A stretch of 64,000 nucleotides of DNA from assembly GCF_013416325.1 (NCBI RefSeq), contig NZ_JACCGK010000005.1, positions 224,089 to 288,088 of the forward strand, given 5' to 3'. Below, piece by piece: positions 17,092 to 25,787 of this stretch (within the stretch, counting starts at the first letter, position 1; each line of letters begins with the position of its first letter). The notes below the pieces were generated by a model. It did no database searches, was not told where the DNA came from, and saw only the letters and a program-made list of their open reading frames with translations. A program made the translations under genes and the position numbers. This DNA comes from Vreelandella sedimenti. GTDB taxonomy: Bacteria; Pseudomonadota; Gammaproteobacteria; Pseudomonadales; Halomonadaceae.

Positions 17092-17178
17092 TGGTGCCCA
17101 GAAGAGGACTTGAACCTCCACGTCCATACGGACACTAGCACCTGAAGCTAGCGCGTCTACCAATTCCGCCATCTGGGC
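17092..17178 (-). tRNA. tRNA-Leu (CAG), copy 3
   Basis: 87 nt with encoded CCA. The last acceptor pair is changed on both sides (GCCCAGA with TCTGGGC instead of GCCCAGG with CCTGGGC), a compensatory substitution showing that the gene is under selection. First gene of the transcript, about five bases from the probable transcription start. Confidence 0.96.
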
Positions 17179-17189
17179 AAGTGGCGCGT

Positions 17190-17217
17190 ATAATACCGGG
17201 GTGATGGTTAAATGCAA
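17190..17217 (-). promoter_or_regulatory. Promoter of the tRNA-Leu cluster
   Basis: On the minus strand TTGCAT (17212-17217), a 16-bp spacer and TATTAT (17190-17195) precede copy 3, followed by a GC-rich discriminator (ACGCGCC) of the type linked to stringent control of stable-RNA promoters. The predicted start is near 17183. Confidence 0.7.
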
Positions 17218-17270
17218 GACCCCTTATGCGCTTTTTATAAAGCAAATTGTATAAACAACGCCTAAGACGG

Positions 17271-17299
17271 TTGGGTGATTGAACGTGCAGCGCTATACT
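17271..17299 (+). promoter_or_regulatory. Probable rnr promoter
   Basis: TTGGGT (17271-17276), 17-bp spacer, TATACT (17294-17299). The leader then contains a small hairpin CGCAA/TTGCG followed by CC and six T just upstream of rnr, which resembles an attenuator. Confidence 0.5.
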
Positions 17300-17427
17300 G
17301 CGCCTATGACTAAACAAAACCCTATTCATTTCAGCCTATCAAGTGTTGAAATATCCAGCTCGCAACGCAACGCGTTTGCGCCTTTTTTATGCCTCTCGCA
17401 AATGACGCCATCAAGGATGTTGATCGC

Positions 17428-19848
17428 ATGAAGTATTGGACGTTAAGTGATGATCCGCACGCCGAGCGCGAGGCGCATAAATATGGCAACCCAGCACCAA
17501 GCAGGGAGTATTTGCTTGCAGCCTTAGAAAGCTATGGCAAGCCGATCACTCACGAAAATATGAGCCGCATGCTGGGGCTGGAAGACGAAGAACTTATAGA
17601 AGCCGTCAGGCGCCGCTTGGCGGCGATGGAACGCGATGGTCAGGTACTGCGTGACCGTCGTGGCGCCTATGCGCTGATCGACAAACTCGATCTCATCAAA
17701 GGTAAAGTCCTTGGTCATCGAGACGGATTTGGTTTTTTACTCCGCGATGATGGCAAAAAGCCAGACTTGGTATTGCCCCCGCGCCAAATGCGCCGCGTTT
17801 TTCACGGTGACCACGTGCTTGCACGCATTAGCGGCCGCGATCGCCGCGGTCGTGATGAGGCGACCATTGCCGATGTGATTGCACGCAACACGCAAACTAT
17901 CGTCGGCGTTTACCGTAGCAACACTCCTGAGTTTGGCATTCTGATACCGGAAAATCCGCGTATTACTCAGGAGGTGATTATTCCTCATAGCGCCTGCGGT
18001 GGCGCTAAAGATGGTCAAGTGATCTCGGCCAAAATCGTTCAGCAGCCGGCCACCCGAGTGCAGCCGGTGGGTGAAGTGATCGAAGTGCTGGGCGAGCGTA
18101 TGGACCCCGGTATGGAAATTGATATTGCGATTCGCAGTTACGATATTCCCGCAGAATTTCCGCCTGAAGTGCTTGATCAGATCGCTGGCATCTCAGCGGA
18201 AGTGCTGGAAGAGGATAAGCAGCACCGCGTTGATCTGCGCGATGTGCCGCTGGTCACTATCGATGACGAGTCTGCCAAAGACTTCGATGATGCTGTGTGT
18301 GCCTGGAAAACCAAGTCTGGCAGTTGGAAACTGCTCGTCGCCATCGCGGACGTTTCCCACTATGTACGCCCAGGCACGCCGTTGGACGACGAGGGTCGCA
18401 CCCGGGGCAACTCGGTCTACTTCCCTGGCCAAGTGGTTCCCATGCTACCGGAACTGCTGTCCAACGGGCTCTGTTCGCTGAATCCCCACGTGGATCGCCT
18501 GGTGCTGGTGTGCGAGATGAATATTTCGCAAACCGGTGCGATTAGCCGCTACCGCTTCTACGAAGCCGTCATGAATTCCCATGCTCGCCTGACCTATAAC
18601 AAGGTGGCCGCGATTCTCGACGAGAAGAGCGAAGAGGGGGAGGCGCTAAGGGCAGAGCACAGCGAGCTAGTTAAGCCGCTGAAAAACCTGGAAGAGCTTT
18701 ATTACTTGTTGCGCGAAGCGCGTGCCGAGCGTGGTGCGATCGATTTTGATACTACTGAAACGGCGATCATCTTCAATGATGAGCGAAAAATCGAAAAAAT
18801 CGTTCCACGTAGCCGTAACAATGCGCATAAGTTAATTGAAGAGTGCATGCTGGCGGCCAATGTGGCGACTGCGCGCTTCCTGGATAAGCATGATTTGCCA
18901 GCGCTTTACCGTATCCATGAGCGGCCGACGCCGGAAAGGCTTGATAAGCTGCGTCTGTTCTTGAATGAGTTAGGCTTGGCTGTCGGCGGCGGTGATATGC
19001 CCACCCCGCAGGACTACCAGGCGCTGCGTGAAACGATTGCCGACCGTCCTGACTTCGATATCATTCAGACGGTCATGCTGCGCTCGATGAATCAGGCGGT
19101 CTACTCACCGCAAAACGAAGGCCATTTTGGCTTGGCCTACCAAGCCTACGCCCACTTTACCTCGCCGATTCGCCGCTATCCCGACCTGCTGGTACACCGT
19201 GCTATTCGTTCGGTGATCCGCGGTCCGCGCCAGACCAACACGGTGTTGCGCGTAGAAGGTGCGCCGGTTGAGCCGCCCAGCAAGTGGTGCCCGTATACCT
19301 TTGAGCAGATGCTTGAACTGGGTGAACACTGCTCAATGACTGAACGCCGTGCCGATGAGGCCACTCGTGATGTAGAGAGCTGGCTGAAGTGCGAGTTTAT
19401 GTCCGACAAGCTCGGCGAGACGTTCGAAGGTACCATCGCCTCCGTCACTCAGTTCGGTCTGTTTGTGCGTCTGGATGAGTTCTACGTGGAAGGCTTGGTT
19501 CACGTGACGTCGCTGCCGTCGGATTACTACCACTACGAAGCTGAGAAGCATCGTCTTAAAGGTGAGCGCACCGGCACGACCTACCGCTTGGGCGATGGTC
19601 TTACCGTCCAAGTGGCGCGTGTCGATATGGACGATCGTAAGATTGACTTTGGACTGGGTGATGAAAAGCCGCGCCCACGCCGCCAGCCGCGTAAGAGCCG
19701 CGGCGGGGAAGAGGGCGCTGGAGGTGCTAAAGGTGGTGGTGCTAAGGCGTCTGGTAACAAACCATCCAATAGCGAAAAGCCTGCTACGCGTCGCGGCCCA
19801 CGCCGTACGCGAAATGGCCCACGCAAACCATCACCGAATAAGGGCTGA
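17428..19848 (+). CDS. rnr: Ribonuclease R
   Basis: 3'-5' exoribonuclease that degrades structured RNA, acts in rRNA and mRNA quality control and is cold-induced in E. coli. From ATG 17428 (AAGGA ten bases upstream) it is 806 residues; an earlier in-frame ATG at 17389 follows a T run with no ribosome site. Order of domains: N-terminal winged helix, two cold-shock domains, the RNB catalytic domain with the aspartate cluster DDESAKDFDDA, an S1 domain, then a basic Arg/Gly/Pro/Lys tail. rlmB follows after two bases, as in many gammaproteobacteria. Confidence 0.95.
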   Translation: MKYWTLSDDPHAEREAHKYGNPAPSREYLLAALESYGKPITHENMSRMLGLEDEELIEAVRRRLAAMERDGQVLRDRRGAYALIDKLDLIKGKVLGHRDGFGFLLRDDGKKPDLVLPPRQMRRVFHGDHVLARISGRDRRGRDEATIADVIARNTQTIVGVYRSNTPEFGILIPENPRITQEVIIPHSACGGAKDGQVISAKIVQQPATRVQPVGEVIEVLGERMDPGMEIDIAIRSYDIPAEFPPEVLDQIAGISAEVLEEDKQHRVDLRDVPLVTIDDESAKDFDDAVCAWKTKSGSWKLLVAIADVSHYVRPGTPLDDEGRTRGNSVYFPGQVVPMLPELLSNGLCSLNPHVDRLVLVCEMNISQTGAISRYRFYEAVMNSHARLTYNKVAAILDEKSEEGEALRAEHSELVKPLKNLEELYYLLREARAERGAIDFDTTETAIIFNDERKIEKIVPRSRNNAHKLIEECMLAANVATARFLDKHDLPALYRIHERPTPERLDKLRLFLNELGLAVGGGDMPTPQDYQALRETIADRPDFDIIQTVMLRSMNQAVYSPQNEGHFGLAYQAYAHFTSPIRRYPDLLVHRAIRSVIRGPRQTNTVLRVEGAPVEPPSKWCPYTFEQMLELGEHCSMTERRADEATRDVESWLKCEFMSDKLGETFEGTIASVTQFGLFVRLDEFYVEGLVHVTSLPSDYYHYEAEKHRLKGERTGTTYRLGDGLTVQVARVDMDDRKIDFGLGDEKPRPRRQPRKSRGGEEGAGGAKGGGAKASGNKPSNSEKPATRRGPRRTRNGPRKPSPNKG

Positions 19849-19850
19849 GT

Positions 19851-20636
19851 ATGAAGTCGGCGTCTTCACGGCGGGGCCCCAAGACCCCTGATGGTTTAGA
19901 TCAGGTATATGGCGTTCATGCATTGCAAAGCCTGTTAGACAGAGGCGAAGCGCCCCGAGAGCTTTGGGTGCAGCAGGGGGCAGGGAGCCGCTTAAAAGAG
20001 CTGATCGCCCAGGCCCAGACGCATGGCGCTCGAGTAAAAGAGCAGCCGCGAGATTTGCTTGATCAGCTAACCCAGGGTGCGGCTCATCAGGGAGTGGTGG
20101 CGTTTTGTCCGCCGTTAACTCCTGAAGGTGAAGAGTCGCTCTGGCTTAAGCTGCGCGCCTGGCCCTCTTCTACACCACCGCTGTTGCTGATTTTGGATGG
20201 CGTGACGGATGTACATAACTTTGGTGCTTGCCTGCGTAGCGCGGATGCCGCCGGTGCCCACGGCGTGATTGTGGCAAAAGATAAAGCTGCACCGCTCAAT
20301 GCAACGGTGCGTAAAGTCGCTTGTGGCGCCGCCGAGGTGGTGCCGGTTTATCAAGTGACTAACCTGGCGCGGACCTTGGCCAAGCTAAAAGATGCCGGCG
20401 TCTGGATAACCGGCACGGCTGGCGAGGCTGAGGCCAGTGTCTTTGACATTGATATGACCGGCCCCACAGCGCTAGTGATGGGAGCGGAAGGCAAGGGCAT
20501 GCGGCGTTTAACTCGCGAAGCCTGCGATAATCTTGCCAAGCTTCCTATGGCGGGGGAGGTCTCTAGCCTTAATGTCTCGGTGGCCACTGGAATTTGCCTG
20601 TTCGAGGCTGTCCGTCAGCGCCAGCTTGCAAGTTAA
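19851..20636 (+). CDS. rlmB: 23S rRNA (guanosine-2251-2'-O)-methyltransferase
   Basis: 261 residues. The N-terminal substrate-binding domain (VYGVHALQSLL) and SpoU/TrmH-type trefoil-knot domain are both clear. Motif 1 is LDGVTDVHNFGACLRSADA, and the end motifs GAEGKGM and SSLNVSVATGICLFE form the SAM pocket. It methylates G2251 in the P-loop of 23S rRNA. It starts two bases after the rnr stop, so the two are almost certainly co-transcribed. Confidence 0.95.
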   Translation: MKSASSRRGPKTPDGLDQVYGVHALQSLLDRGEAPRELWVQQGAGSRLKELIAQAQTHGARVKEQPRDLLDQLTQGAAHQGVVAFCPPLTPEGEESLWLKLRAWPSSTPPLLLILDGVTDVHNFGACLRSADAAGAHGVIVAKDKAAPLNATVRKVACGAAEVVPVYQVTNLARTLAKLKDAGVWITGTAGEAEASVFDIDMTGPTALVMGAEGKGMRRLTREACDNLAKLPMAGEVSSLNVSVATGICLFEAVRQRQLAS

Positions 20637-20855
20637 CCGCCGTGCTACTAAGATACACGCGCCCGTTTGTCTGCAAGCGGGTGTTAGCTGTCGTTGAAGT
20701 ATTAGCTTTTGCTGAAATGAAAAGTTCTGTTTGATGCCCCTGTGGCCGCCTAGCGCGGTGGCGGAGCACTTCAGTTAACTCCTTGCTTCCCTGTCGTCGT
20801 TTATTGCGTTAAGCAATGGCACACAAAGGAAGCTGTCAAACCGCAAGGAGATCCC

Positions 20856-21233
20856 ATGCGTCATTACGAAATCGTGTTTATGGTCCACCCGGATCAAAGC
20901 GAGCAGGTGCCGGCAATGGTCGAGCGCTACACCAGCATCGTTACCGAAAACAGCGGCACTGTGCATCGTCTAGAAGATTGGGGCCGTCGTCACTTGGCTT
21001 ACCCGATCAACAAGATCCACAAAGCCCACTACGTGCTGATGAACGTTGAATGTAGCGGCGAGACCCTCGACGAGATCGAGAATATCTTCCGTTACAACGA
21101 CGCCATTATCCGCAGCTTGGTTGTTCGCTGCAAAGAAGCTGTTACCGAAGCTTCCCCGATGATGAAACCGGCAGAAGAAAAACGTCCGCGTCGCGAAGAA
21201 AAACCGCGCGCTGAAGAAGAAGAAACTGCCTGA
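20856..21233 (+). CDS. rpsF: 30S ribosomal protein S6
   Basis: 125 residues. [19 protein letters not shown] and the central [11 protein letters not shown] are diagnostic for S6. The C-terminus is extended with an Arg/Glu-rich tail. S6 pairs with S18 on the 30S platform. AAGGAG precedes the ATG. In E. coli and others the S6:S18 complex regulates its own leader through a CCG-containing hairpin; CCG occurs just before the SD here (ACCGCAAGGAG), but I cannot confirm the fold. Confidence 0.97.
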   Translation: MRHYEIVFMVHPDQSEQVPAMVERYTSIVTENSGTVHRLEDWGRRHLAYPINKIHKAHYVLMNVECSGETLDEIENIFRYNDAIIRSLVVRCKEAVTEASPMMKPAEEKRPRREEKPRAEEEETA

Positions 21234-21266
21234 TTTTATTCACTGCACGTTTTAAGGAGCTAGTCC

Positions 21267-21494
21267 ATGGCACGTTTTTTCCGTCGCCGTAAGTTTTGCC
21301 GCTTCACTGCTGAAGGCATCAAGCAGATCGATTACAAAGATCTGGACACGCTGAAGGCTTACATCACCGAAACCGGCAAGATCGTTCCAAGCCGTATTAC
21401 CGGCACCAAAGCACGCTATCAGCGTCAGTTGGCGACCGCTATCAAGCGTTCGCGTTATCTGGCACTGCTGCCCTACTCCGATAGCCACCAGTAA
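21267..21494 (+). CDS. rpsR: 30S ribosomal protein S18
   Basis: 75 residues, full length. [15 protein letters not shown] and the C-terminal [23 protein letters not shown] are the S18 hallmark. Binds S6 and 16S rRNA. AAGGAG lies eight bases upstream. Second gene of the rpsF operon. Confidence 0.97.
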   Translation: MARFFRRRKFCRFTAEGIKQIDYKDLDTLKAYITETGKIVPSRITGTKARYQRQLATAIKRSRYLALLPYSDSHQ

Positions 21495-21506
21495 GCGTTT
21501 AACGTG

Positions 21507-22358
21507 ATGCTGGCACTAGCCCGATGGCTAATGCGGGGCACGCCTTACGCTGCAGGCGGGGCGGCCTTAGCAACGCTAGTGCCTTGGCTGTTCTGGTTAG
21601 GTGCAGCCATAGCCGCATTGATGACGCTGCGCAGAGGCTTTGCCCCTGCGCTACCGGTCATCATCGCTGCAGCACTACCAGCCGGTTGGTGGTGGGCTCA
21701 GGGTGACGTGATTCCGCTTGCCAGCTTACTGCTGGTTACGCTGATGGCCGTTATCCTGCGCGAGAGGATGCGTTGGGGGGAAACCTTGATTGTGGGGACG
21801 TTGGTCGCCGCTGTCATGGTTCAACTCGGCATCTTCAGTCCGCCAGGTGGCACTGAGCTAATGCTTGAGCAGTTGCGAGAAGGTTCAGAAGAAGTGGATC
21901 GGATGCTCACGGAATTTGCCAATCAAGGCTACGATACTCAAACCATTGCCGCACTGGTGGTGGGTGGAGTAACCGGCCTTGTGGTGCTGTTGGCAGCCAT
22001 AGTGTGCTTGGCTCTTGCACGGAGTTGGCAAGCTGGGTTGTACAATCCAGGTGGCTTTCGTGAAGAGTTTCACGCACTGCGCTTGACCCCTAAAGAGCTG
22101 GCCGTGCTGGTCGTCATTGGGGTGATAGGTATGCTGCTAGGCGCTCATGCGCTGGCGATGCTTGGTTGGATTCCGCTGTTGGTAGCTGGCGTTGCGTTAG
22201 TGCACGGGTTTATTGGAATAAAGGGGATGAACGGGCTGTGGCTGGTAGCATTTTATGTGCTACTGATCACGACCTGGCCCACGATTCTCATTGTGCTGCT
22301 GTTGGGGCTGATTGATACATTCGCGAACGTTCGCGCACGCCTTGCCCGCAGCAACTGA
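21507..22358 (+). CDS. Conserved membrane protein of the rpsR-rplI interval
   Basis: 283 residues from ATG 21507 (a GTG directly before it is an equal alternative). It has about seven or eight hydrophobic helices, two of them in the first 45 residues and a cluster at the C-terminus. Size and position between rpsR and rplI match the YybS/DUF2232-like membrane proteins found there in Pseudomonas and relatives. No motif gives a function. The spacing of nine bases from rpsR and fifteen to rplI places it inside the ribosomal operon. Confidence 0.75.
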   Translation: MLALARWLMRGTPYAAGGAALATLVPWLFWLGAAIAALMTLRRGFAPALPVIIAAALPAGWWWAQGDVIPLASLLLVTLMAVILRERMRWGETLIVGTLVAAVMVQLGIFSPPGGTELMLEQLREGSEEVDRMLTEFANQGYDTQTIAALVVGGVTGLVVLLAAIVCLALARSWQAGLYNPGGFREEFHALRLTPKELAVLVVIGVIGMLLGAHALAMLGWIPLLVAGVALVHGFIGIKGMNGLWLVAFYVLLITTWPTILIVLLLGLIDTFANVRARLARSN

Positions 22359-22373
22359 CAAGAGGTTTACGAG

Positions 22374-22820
22374 ATGGAAGTCATTCTGCTCGACAACATT
22401 GGTAAGCTGGGCGGCCTGGGTGACAAGGTCACCGTGAAGCCTGGTTATGGTCGTAACTACTTGGTGCCTTACGGCTTAGCCGTACCGGCCACCAAAGACA
22501 ACATCGAAGCGTTTGAGGCGCAGCGTGCTGAGCTCGAAGCGCAAGCCGCTGAGCGTAAGGCAGAAGCCGAAGCGCGCGCTGAGCAGCTAAACGACATCGA
22601 GCTGTCTTTGGTTTCCAAAGCAGGCGATGAAGGCAAGCTGTTTGGTTCTATTGGTCCGCGTGACCTGGCCGACGCGATTTCTTCTGCTGGCATCGATGTT
22701 GCCAAAAGTGAAGTCCGTATGCCGAATGGCCCGATTCGCCAAACCGGCGAATACGACATCGCCCTTCACTTGCACGCTGAAGTGGATGCCGTTGTACGCG
22801 TAGTGGTAGTTGCAGAGTAA
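22374..22820 (+). CDS. rplI: 50S ribosomal protein L9
   Basis: 148 residues, standard length. [19 protein letters not shown] and the [13 protein letters not shown] rRNA-binding motif start the N-terminal lobe. A long central helix follows, then the C-terminal lobe from about residue 80. AAGAGG precedes the ATG. Last ribosomal gene of the operon, followed by a hairpin and a strong terminator. Confidence 0.97.
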   Translation: MEVILLDNIGKLGGLGDKVTVKPGYGRNYLVPYGLAVPATKDNIEAFEAQRAELEAQAAERKAEAEARAEQLNDIELSLVSKAGDEGKLFGSIGPRDLADAISSAGIDVAKSEVRMPNGPIRQTGEYDIALHLHAEVDAVVRVVVVAE

Positions 22821-22835
22821 TTGAGAGAGTAATTA

Positions 22836-22866
22836 AGTTAGTAACGACGTAAAGTCGTTACTAACT
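22836..22866 (+). other. Perfect 13-bp hairpin after rplI
   Basis: AGTTAGTAACGAC (22836-22848) pairs fully with 22854-22866 around the loop GTAAA. No T-tract follows, and the true terminator lies 20 bases further on. It may protect the 3' end of the ribosomal mRNA or slow polymerase before the terminator. Confidence 0.65.
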
Positions 22867-22886
22867 GCAGCTAATACAGCTGCCTC

Positions 22887-22922
22887 AAAAGGCGCGGGGT
22901 TTCTCCCGCGCCTTTTGTTTTT
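22887..22922 (+). terminator. Intrinsic terminator of the rpsF-rplI operon
   Basis: Twelve-bp stem AAAAGGCGCGGG (22887-22898) with CCCGCGCCTTTT (22905-22916), six-base loop, followed by GTTTTTC. Its strength suggests dnaB is transcribed from its own promoter. Confidence 0.93.
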
Positions 22923-23080
22923 CTGGATATTCGCTATTTTTTTGGACGTTGCCAAAACTATCCAGCCCATCCCCCGCTGGGTATTTTAAGACAACGTCTT
23001 GATCATGTTGGTAGTCGCACCGCATGCGGCTAAGATAAGTATCTTCACCGGCTACGCAGTAGTGTTTAAAGGAGCTCGCT

Positions 23081-24469
23081 ATGCAGGACCAGCCTTCTGC
23101 TGATACAGAAACGGCAGCGCTAAAACTGCCGCCGCATTCATTAGAGGCGGAGCAATCGGTACTAGGCGGGCTCATGCTAGACAACCAGGCCTGGGATAAC
23201 GTTTCCGAGCGGTTGGTCGCTGATGACTTCTACCGCTATGAGCACCGTTTAGTGTTCAACGTGATGATTCATCTGGCTGAAGCCGGTCAGCCGCTGGATG
23301 TGGTGACGCTTTCTGAAGCGTTGGAAGCGCGCGATCATTTGGATACCGTAGGAGGCTTGGCGTTTCTGGCCGAACTTGCCCGTAACACGCCTTCTGCCAG
23401 TAATATTCGCGCCTATGCTGATATCGTGCGTGAGCGGGCAACGCTGCGCAAGCTGATCCGTGCGGCTAATCAAATTGCCGATAGTGCCTTTACCCCCCAG
23501 GGTCGCCCGGCTGATGAATTGCTCAATGAAGCCGAGCGATTAGTGTTCCAGATTGCCGAGGAGCGTCCCAAAACGGGTGGCCCTATTGGCATGAGCGATC
23601 TACTGACCAAAGCGGTTGATCGTATTGATGAGCTGTTTAATCTGAAAGGTGAAATGACCGGACTTTCCACTGGTTTTCGTGACCTGGATGAAATGACCAC
23701 CGGGTTACAGCCTTCAGATATGGTGGTCATCGCTGGACGGCCCTCGATGGGTAAAACGACCTTCGCTATGAATCTGGTTGAGCATGCTGTTATTTCCAGC
23801 GACAAGCCGGTCATGGTGTTCTCCATGGAGATGCCCGCAGAGTCGCTTATGCTGAGGATGCTGTCGTCCCTGGGCAGGATCGATCAAACCCGCGTGCGGA
23901 CCGGGCAACTGGAAGACGAGGATTGGCCGCGCTTAACCTCCGCGGTTAATCTGCTCAAAGACAAACAGCTGTTTATCGACGACACCGCGGCCTTGTCACC
24001 CAACGAGATGCGCTCAAGGTTGCGCCGTGTGGTGCGTGAACATGGCAATATCGCGCTGGTTATGATCGATTATCTTCAGTTGATGCAGATTCCAGGTTTT
24101 AGTGAAAACCGTACCGGTGAGATTTCCGAGATTTCACGGTCCTTGAAGGGGTTGGCGAAAGAGTTTAACTGCCCAGTGGTGGCACTTTCGCAGTTGAACC
24201 GTTCCTTGGAGCAGCGTCCCAACAAGCGTCCGGTCATGTCGGATTTGAGGGAGTCTGGAGCGATTGAGCAGGATGCGGACGTTATTGCCTTCGTTTATCG
24301 CGATGAAGTCTATAATCCAGATAACCCCGACAACCAGGGTATTGCTGAGTTAATCATCGGTAAGCAGCGTAATGGCCCTATCGGCACGGTGCATATGGCC
24401 TTTATCGGCAAATATACCCGCTTTGAGGATTTGGCCCCGGATAGTTATGGTCAAGCGTTCGGCGATTAG
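23081..24469 (+). CDS. dnaB: Replicative DNA helicase
   Basis: 462 residues. An N-terminal DnaB primase-interacting domain (LPPHSLEAEQSVLGGLMLD) precedes the RecA-fold helicase domain with Walker A GRPSMGKTT at 219-227 and the Walker B-type MIDYLQLM. Hexameric helicase unwinding DNA at the fork. AAGGAG lies just upstream of the start. No intein interrupts it. Its stop codon lies at the edge of a 14-bp tandem repeat array. Confidence 0.97.
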   Translation: MQDQPSADTETAALKLPPHSLEAEQSVLGGLMLDNQAWDNVSERLVADDFYRYEHRLVFNVMIHLAEAGQPLDVVTLSEALEARDHLDTVGGLAFLAELARNTPSASNIRAYADIVRERATLRKLIRAANQIADSAFTPQGRPADELLNEAERLVFQIAEERPKTGGPIGMSDLLTKAVDRIDELFNLKGEMTGLSTGFRDLDEMTTGLQPSDMVVIAGRPSMGKTTFAMNLVEHAVISSDKPVMVFSMEMPAESLMLRMLSSLGRIDQTRVRTGQLEDEDWPRLTSAVNLLKDKQLFIDDTAALSPNEMRSRLRRVVREHGNIALVMIDYLQLMQIPGFSENRTGEISEISRSLKGLAKEFNCPVVALSQLNRSLEQRPNKRPVMSDLRESGAIEQDADVIAFVYRDEVYNPDNPDNQGIAELIIGKQRNGPIGTVHMAFIGKYTRFEDLAPDSYGQAFGD

Positions 24470-24523
24470 GTTTTTAAAGACTGGTTTGTGAAGACGAGTT
24501 TGTAAAGACAGCTTTGTGATGAG
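24468..24523 (+). repeat. 14-bp tandem repeat, four units, directly after dnaB
   Basis: Four consecutive degenerate 14-mers (24468-24481, 24482-24495, 24496-24509, 24510-24523) share the core GTTTGTRAAGAC; the last is most diverged. The first overlaps the dnaB TAG stop. They end five bases before the -35 box of the next gene. Confidence 0.75.
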
Positions 24524-24527
24524 TCAC

Positions 24528-24555
24528 TTGAGGATGGGGGACGAACTCGTATAAT
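24528..24555 (+). promoter_or_regulatory. Sigma-70-type promoter of the 24591 gene
   Basis: TTGAGG (24528-24533), 16-bp spacer, perfect TATAAT (24550-24555), placing transcription start near 24562, about 30 bases before the ATG. Confidence 0.7.
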
Positions 24556-24590
24556 GCCCCACCCACGATATGTAAAAACGGGAGCAGCAA

Positions 24591-24884
24591 ATGGCAGGTG
24601 GATTTCGGCGCGGTAACCGGCAGCGTCTTCCTAAGTTAGAAGGTCGCGGTGAGCTAGAGGCGATAGAGCGCGAAGGCCCTTTTAAAGAGTGGCTGGGTAT
24701 GCCGGATCTTTATCGCTACCATTTAGTGGTCGCGGGCGAGAAGTATAGTTACCAGACTGAAGATGGTGAGCTGCCTGTGACGGTGGGAGATAAGGTCGTA
24801 TTCCGCTACAAAGAGACTAAAGGCGGCAACTGGATTGACCGTAATTCGCTTGGTAAAGCCATCGACCCCTCTGAATATCAATGA
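24591..24884 (+). CDS. Small conserved-looking protein, function unknown
   Basis: 97 residues with a basic N-terminus (GGFRRGNRQRLP) and then an acidic, beta-rich body (YRYHLVVAGEKYSY, PVTVGDKVVFRYKE). I do not recognise a family. It has a good promoter and GGGAGC ribosome site, and codon use like its neighbours, so it is a real gene. The G-D-K-V-x-F turn resembles small OB or SH3-like barrels, which would fit nucleic-acid binding, but that is weak inference. No signal peptide or membrane helix. Confidence 0.75.
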   Translation: MAGGFRRGNRQRLPKLEGRGELEAIEREGPFKEWLGMPDLYRYHLVVAGEKYSYQTEDGELPVTVGDKVVFRYKETKGGNWIDRNSLGKAIDPSEYQ

Positions 24885-25069
24885 TTGATTGATATCTTGA
24901 CCTTCCGGTCAGGAACTCTCTTGCGATATTGACCTCCTAGCTATTAATGTCTAGTTATTGCTTATTTTCATTACATTGCAATGACGGGGCAACAGAAGTG
25001 TCATGGGGCGCAGTCATGCTGTGCCCTGATGACATAACGTATGAAATAGCCAAATAATAGGAGGGAGCC

Positions 25070-25372
25070 ATGGAACTTAAGGATCTTAAGCAATTTGTCG
25101 CCAATCACGACAATTTTGAAATTCGCGTGATTACCCATTCGGGCAGCCGTTTTTATCAGGTTGAGCTGGAAGACGTTGAAGGCGAGCGCCATATGTTGAC
25201 GCAGCGTGCCAAGCCGATGCTGTTTCGCTCGCTGGATGATGCCTATATGGATCTCAAGCGCGCCGGGATTCATCGTGCTTACCTGGTACAGCATGTGCCA
25301 CACGATGAAGTGATAGGCCGCGATGCACATTATAGTGAGCCGCTCACATCGCGTATGCCGCTTGTTTTTTAA
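25070..25372 (+). CDS. DUF6482-type small protein
   Basis: 100 residues. The pattern of an N-terminal helix, RVITHSGSRFYQVELED strand pair, then RSLDDAYMDLKRAGIHRAYLVQ fits short cytosolic proteins annotated DUF6482 in Halomonas and Pseudomonas. Function unknown. GGAGGGAGCC gives a strong ribosome site. Monocistronic, convergent with the photolyase operon. Confidence 0.7.
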   Translation: MELKDLKQFVANHDNFEIRVITHSGSRFYQVELEDVEGERHMLTQRAKPMLFRSLDDAYMDLKRAGIHRAYLVQHVPHDEVIGRDAHYSEPLTSRMPLVF

Positions 25373-25387
25373 CGCTGTTCACATCCA

Positions 25388-25787
25388 TCAACATTTAGTC
25401 TGACGCTTTTCCCACCACTGCCCAAGCCAAATTCGGCGACGGGCAAAAAATCGGTAACCGGCATTCATTATGCTGTGTACTCCCGGTAAGCACGAAAACC
25501 TCACCAGCCGCCGATAGCCCAACACTGCATAGAGGGCACGGCTGGCATCCATGCCGATATACCATTTCCCTGGGCTATCACGCAGGTGCAACTGGCCCAT
25601 CATGGCGTTAAATTCTTGCCCATACACCTGAGCGTTAAAATCACGTGCCTGAATATCTACTAACGCGATGTGTTCCCGAGGGCGATGCTTTTCCAGCCAC
25701 GCGACTTCCTGCTGGCAAAAGGGGGCAGTGGCCATCGTGAAATAGCGTAACCGGTGGGGCAGCATGAAGCGGCGTGTAGCGGCTCAT
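25388..25787 (-). pseudogene. DUF393 (DCC-type thiol-disulfide oxidoreductase-like) gene with a one-base frameshift
   Basis: The ATG at 25787 overlaps the photolyase stop by four bases (ATGA) and has AGGAG upstream. From it the frame reads VTLFHDGHCPL and then turns into nonsense. The next frame continues the same family from CQQEVAWLEKHRP to the end at 25388. Removing one base from the C5T4 run (plus strand 25717-25725, A4G5) restores the expected DGHCPLC or DGHCPFC active-site motif, so the gene carries a +1 change exactly at its second catalytic cysteine codon. Either a sequencing/assembly slip in adjacent homopolymers, a phase-variable site, or a true pseudogene. DUF393 genes often accompany photolyases. 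Confidence 0.8.

Noticed and set aside
16646..17329. Short open frames across the tRNA cluster
   Set aside because: They read through tRNA genes and repeat the same peptide from each copy; the tRNA folds explain the sequence.
17389..17427. Upstream ATG for rnr
   Set aside because: It follows a T run without a Shine-Dalgarno; the 17428 ATG has AAGGA and fits the usual MKYWTLSDDPHAER-like start.
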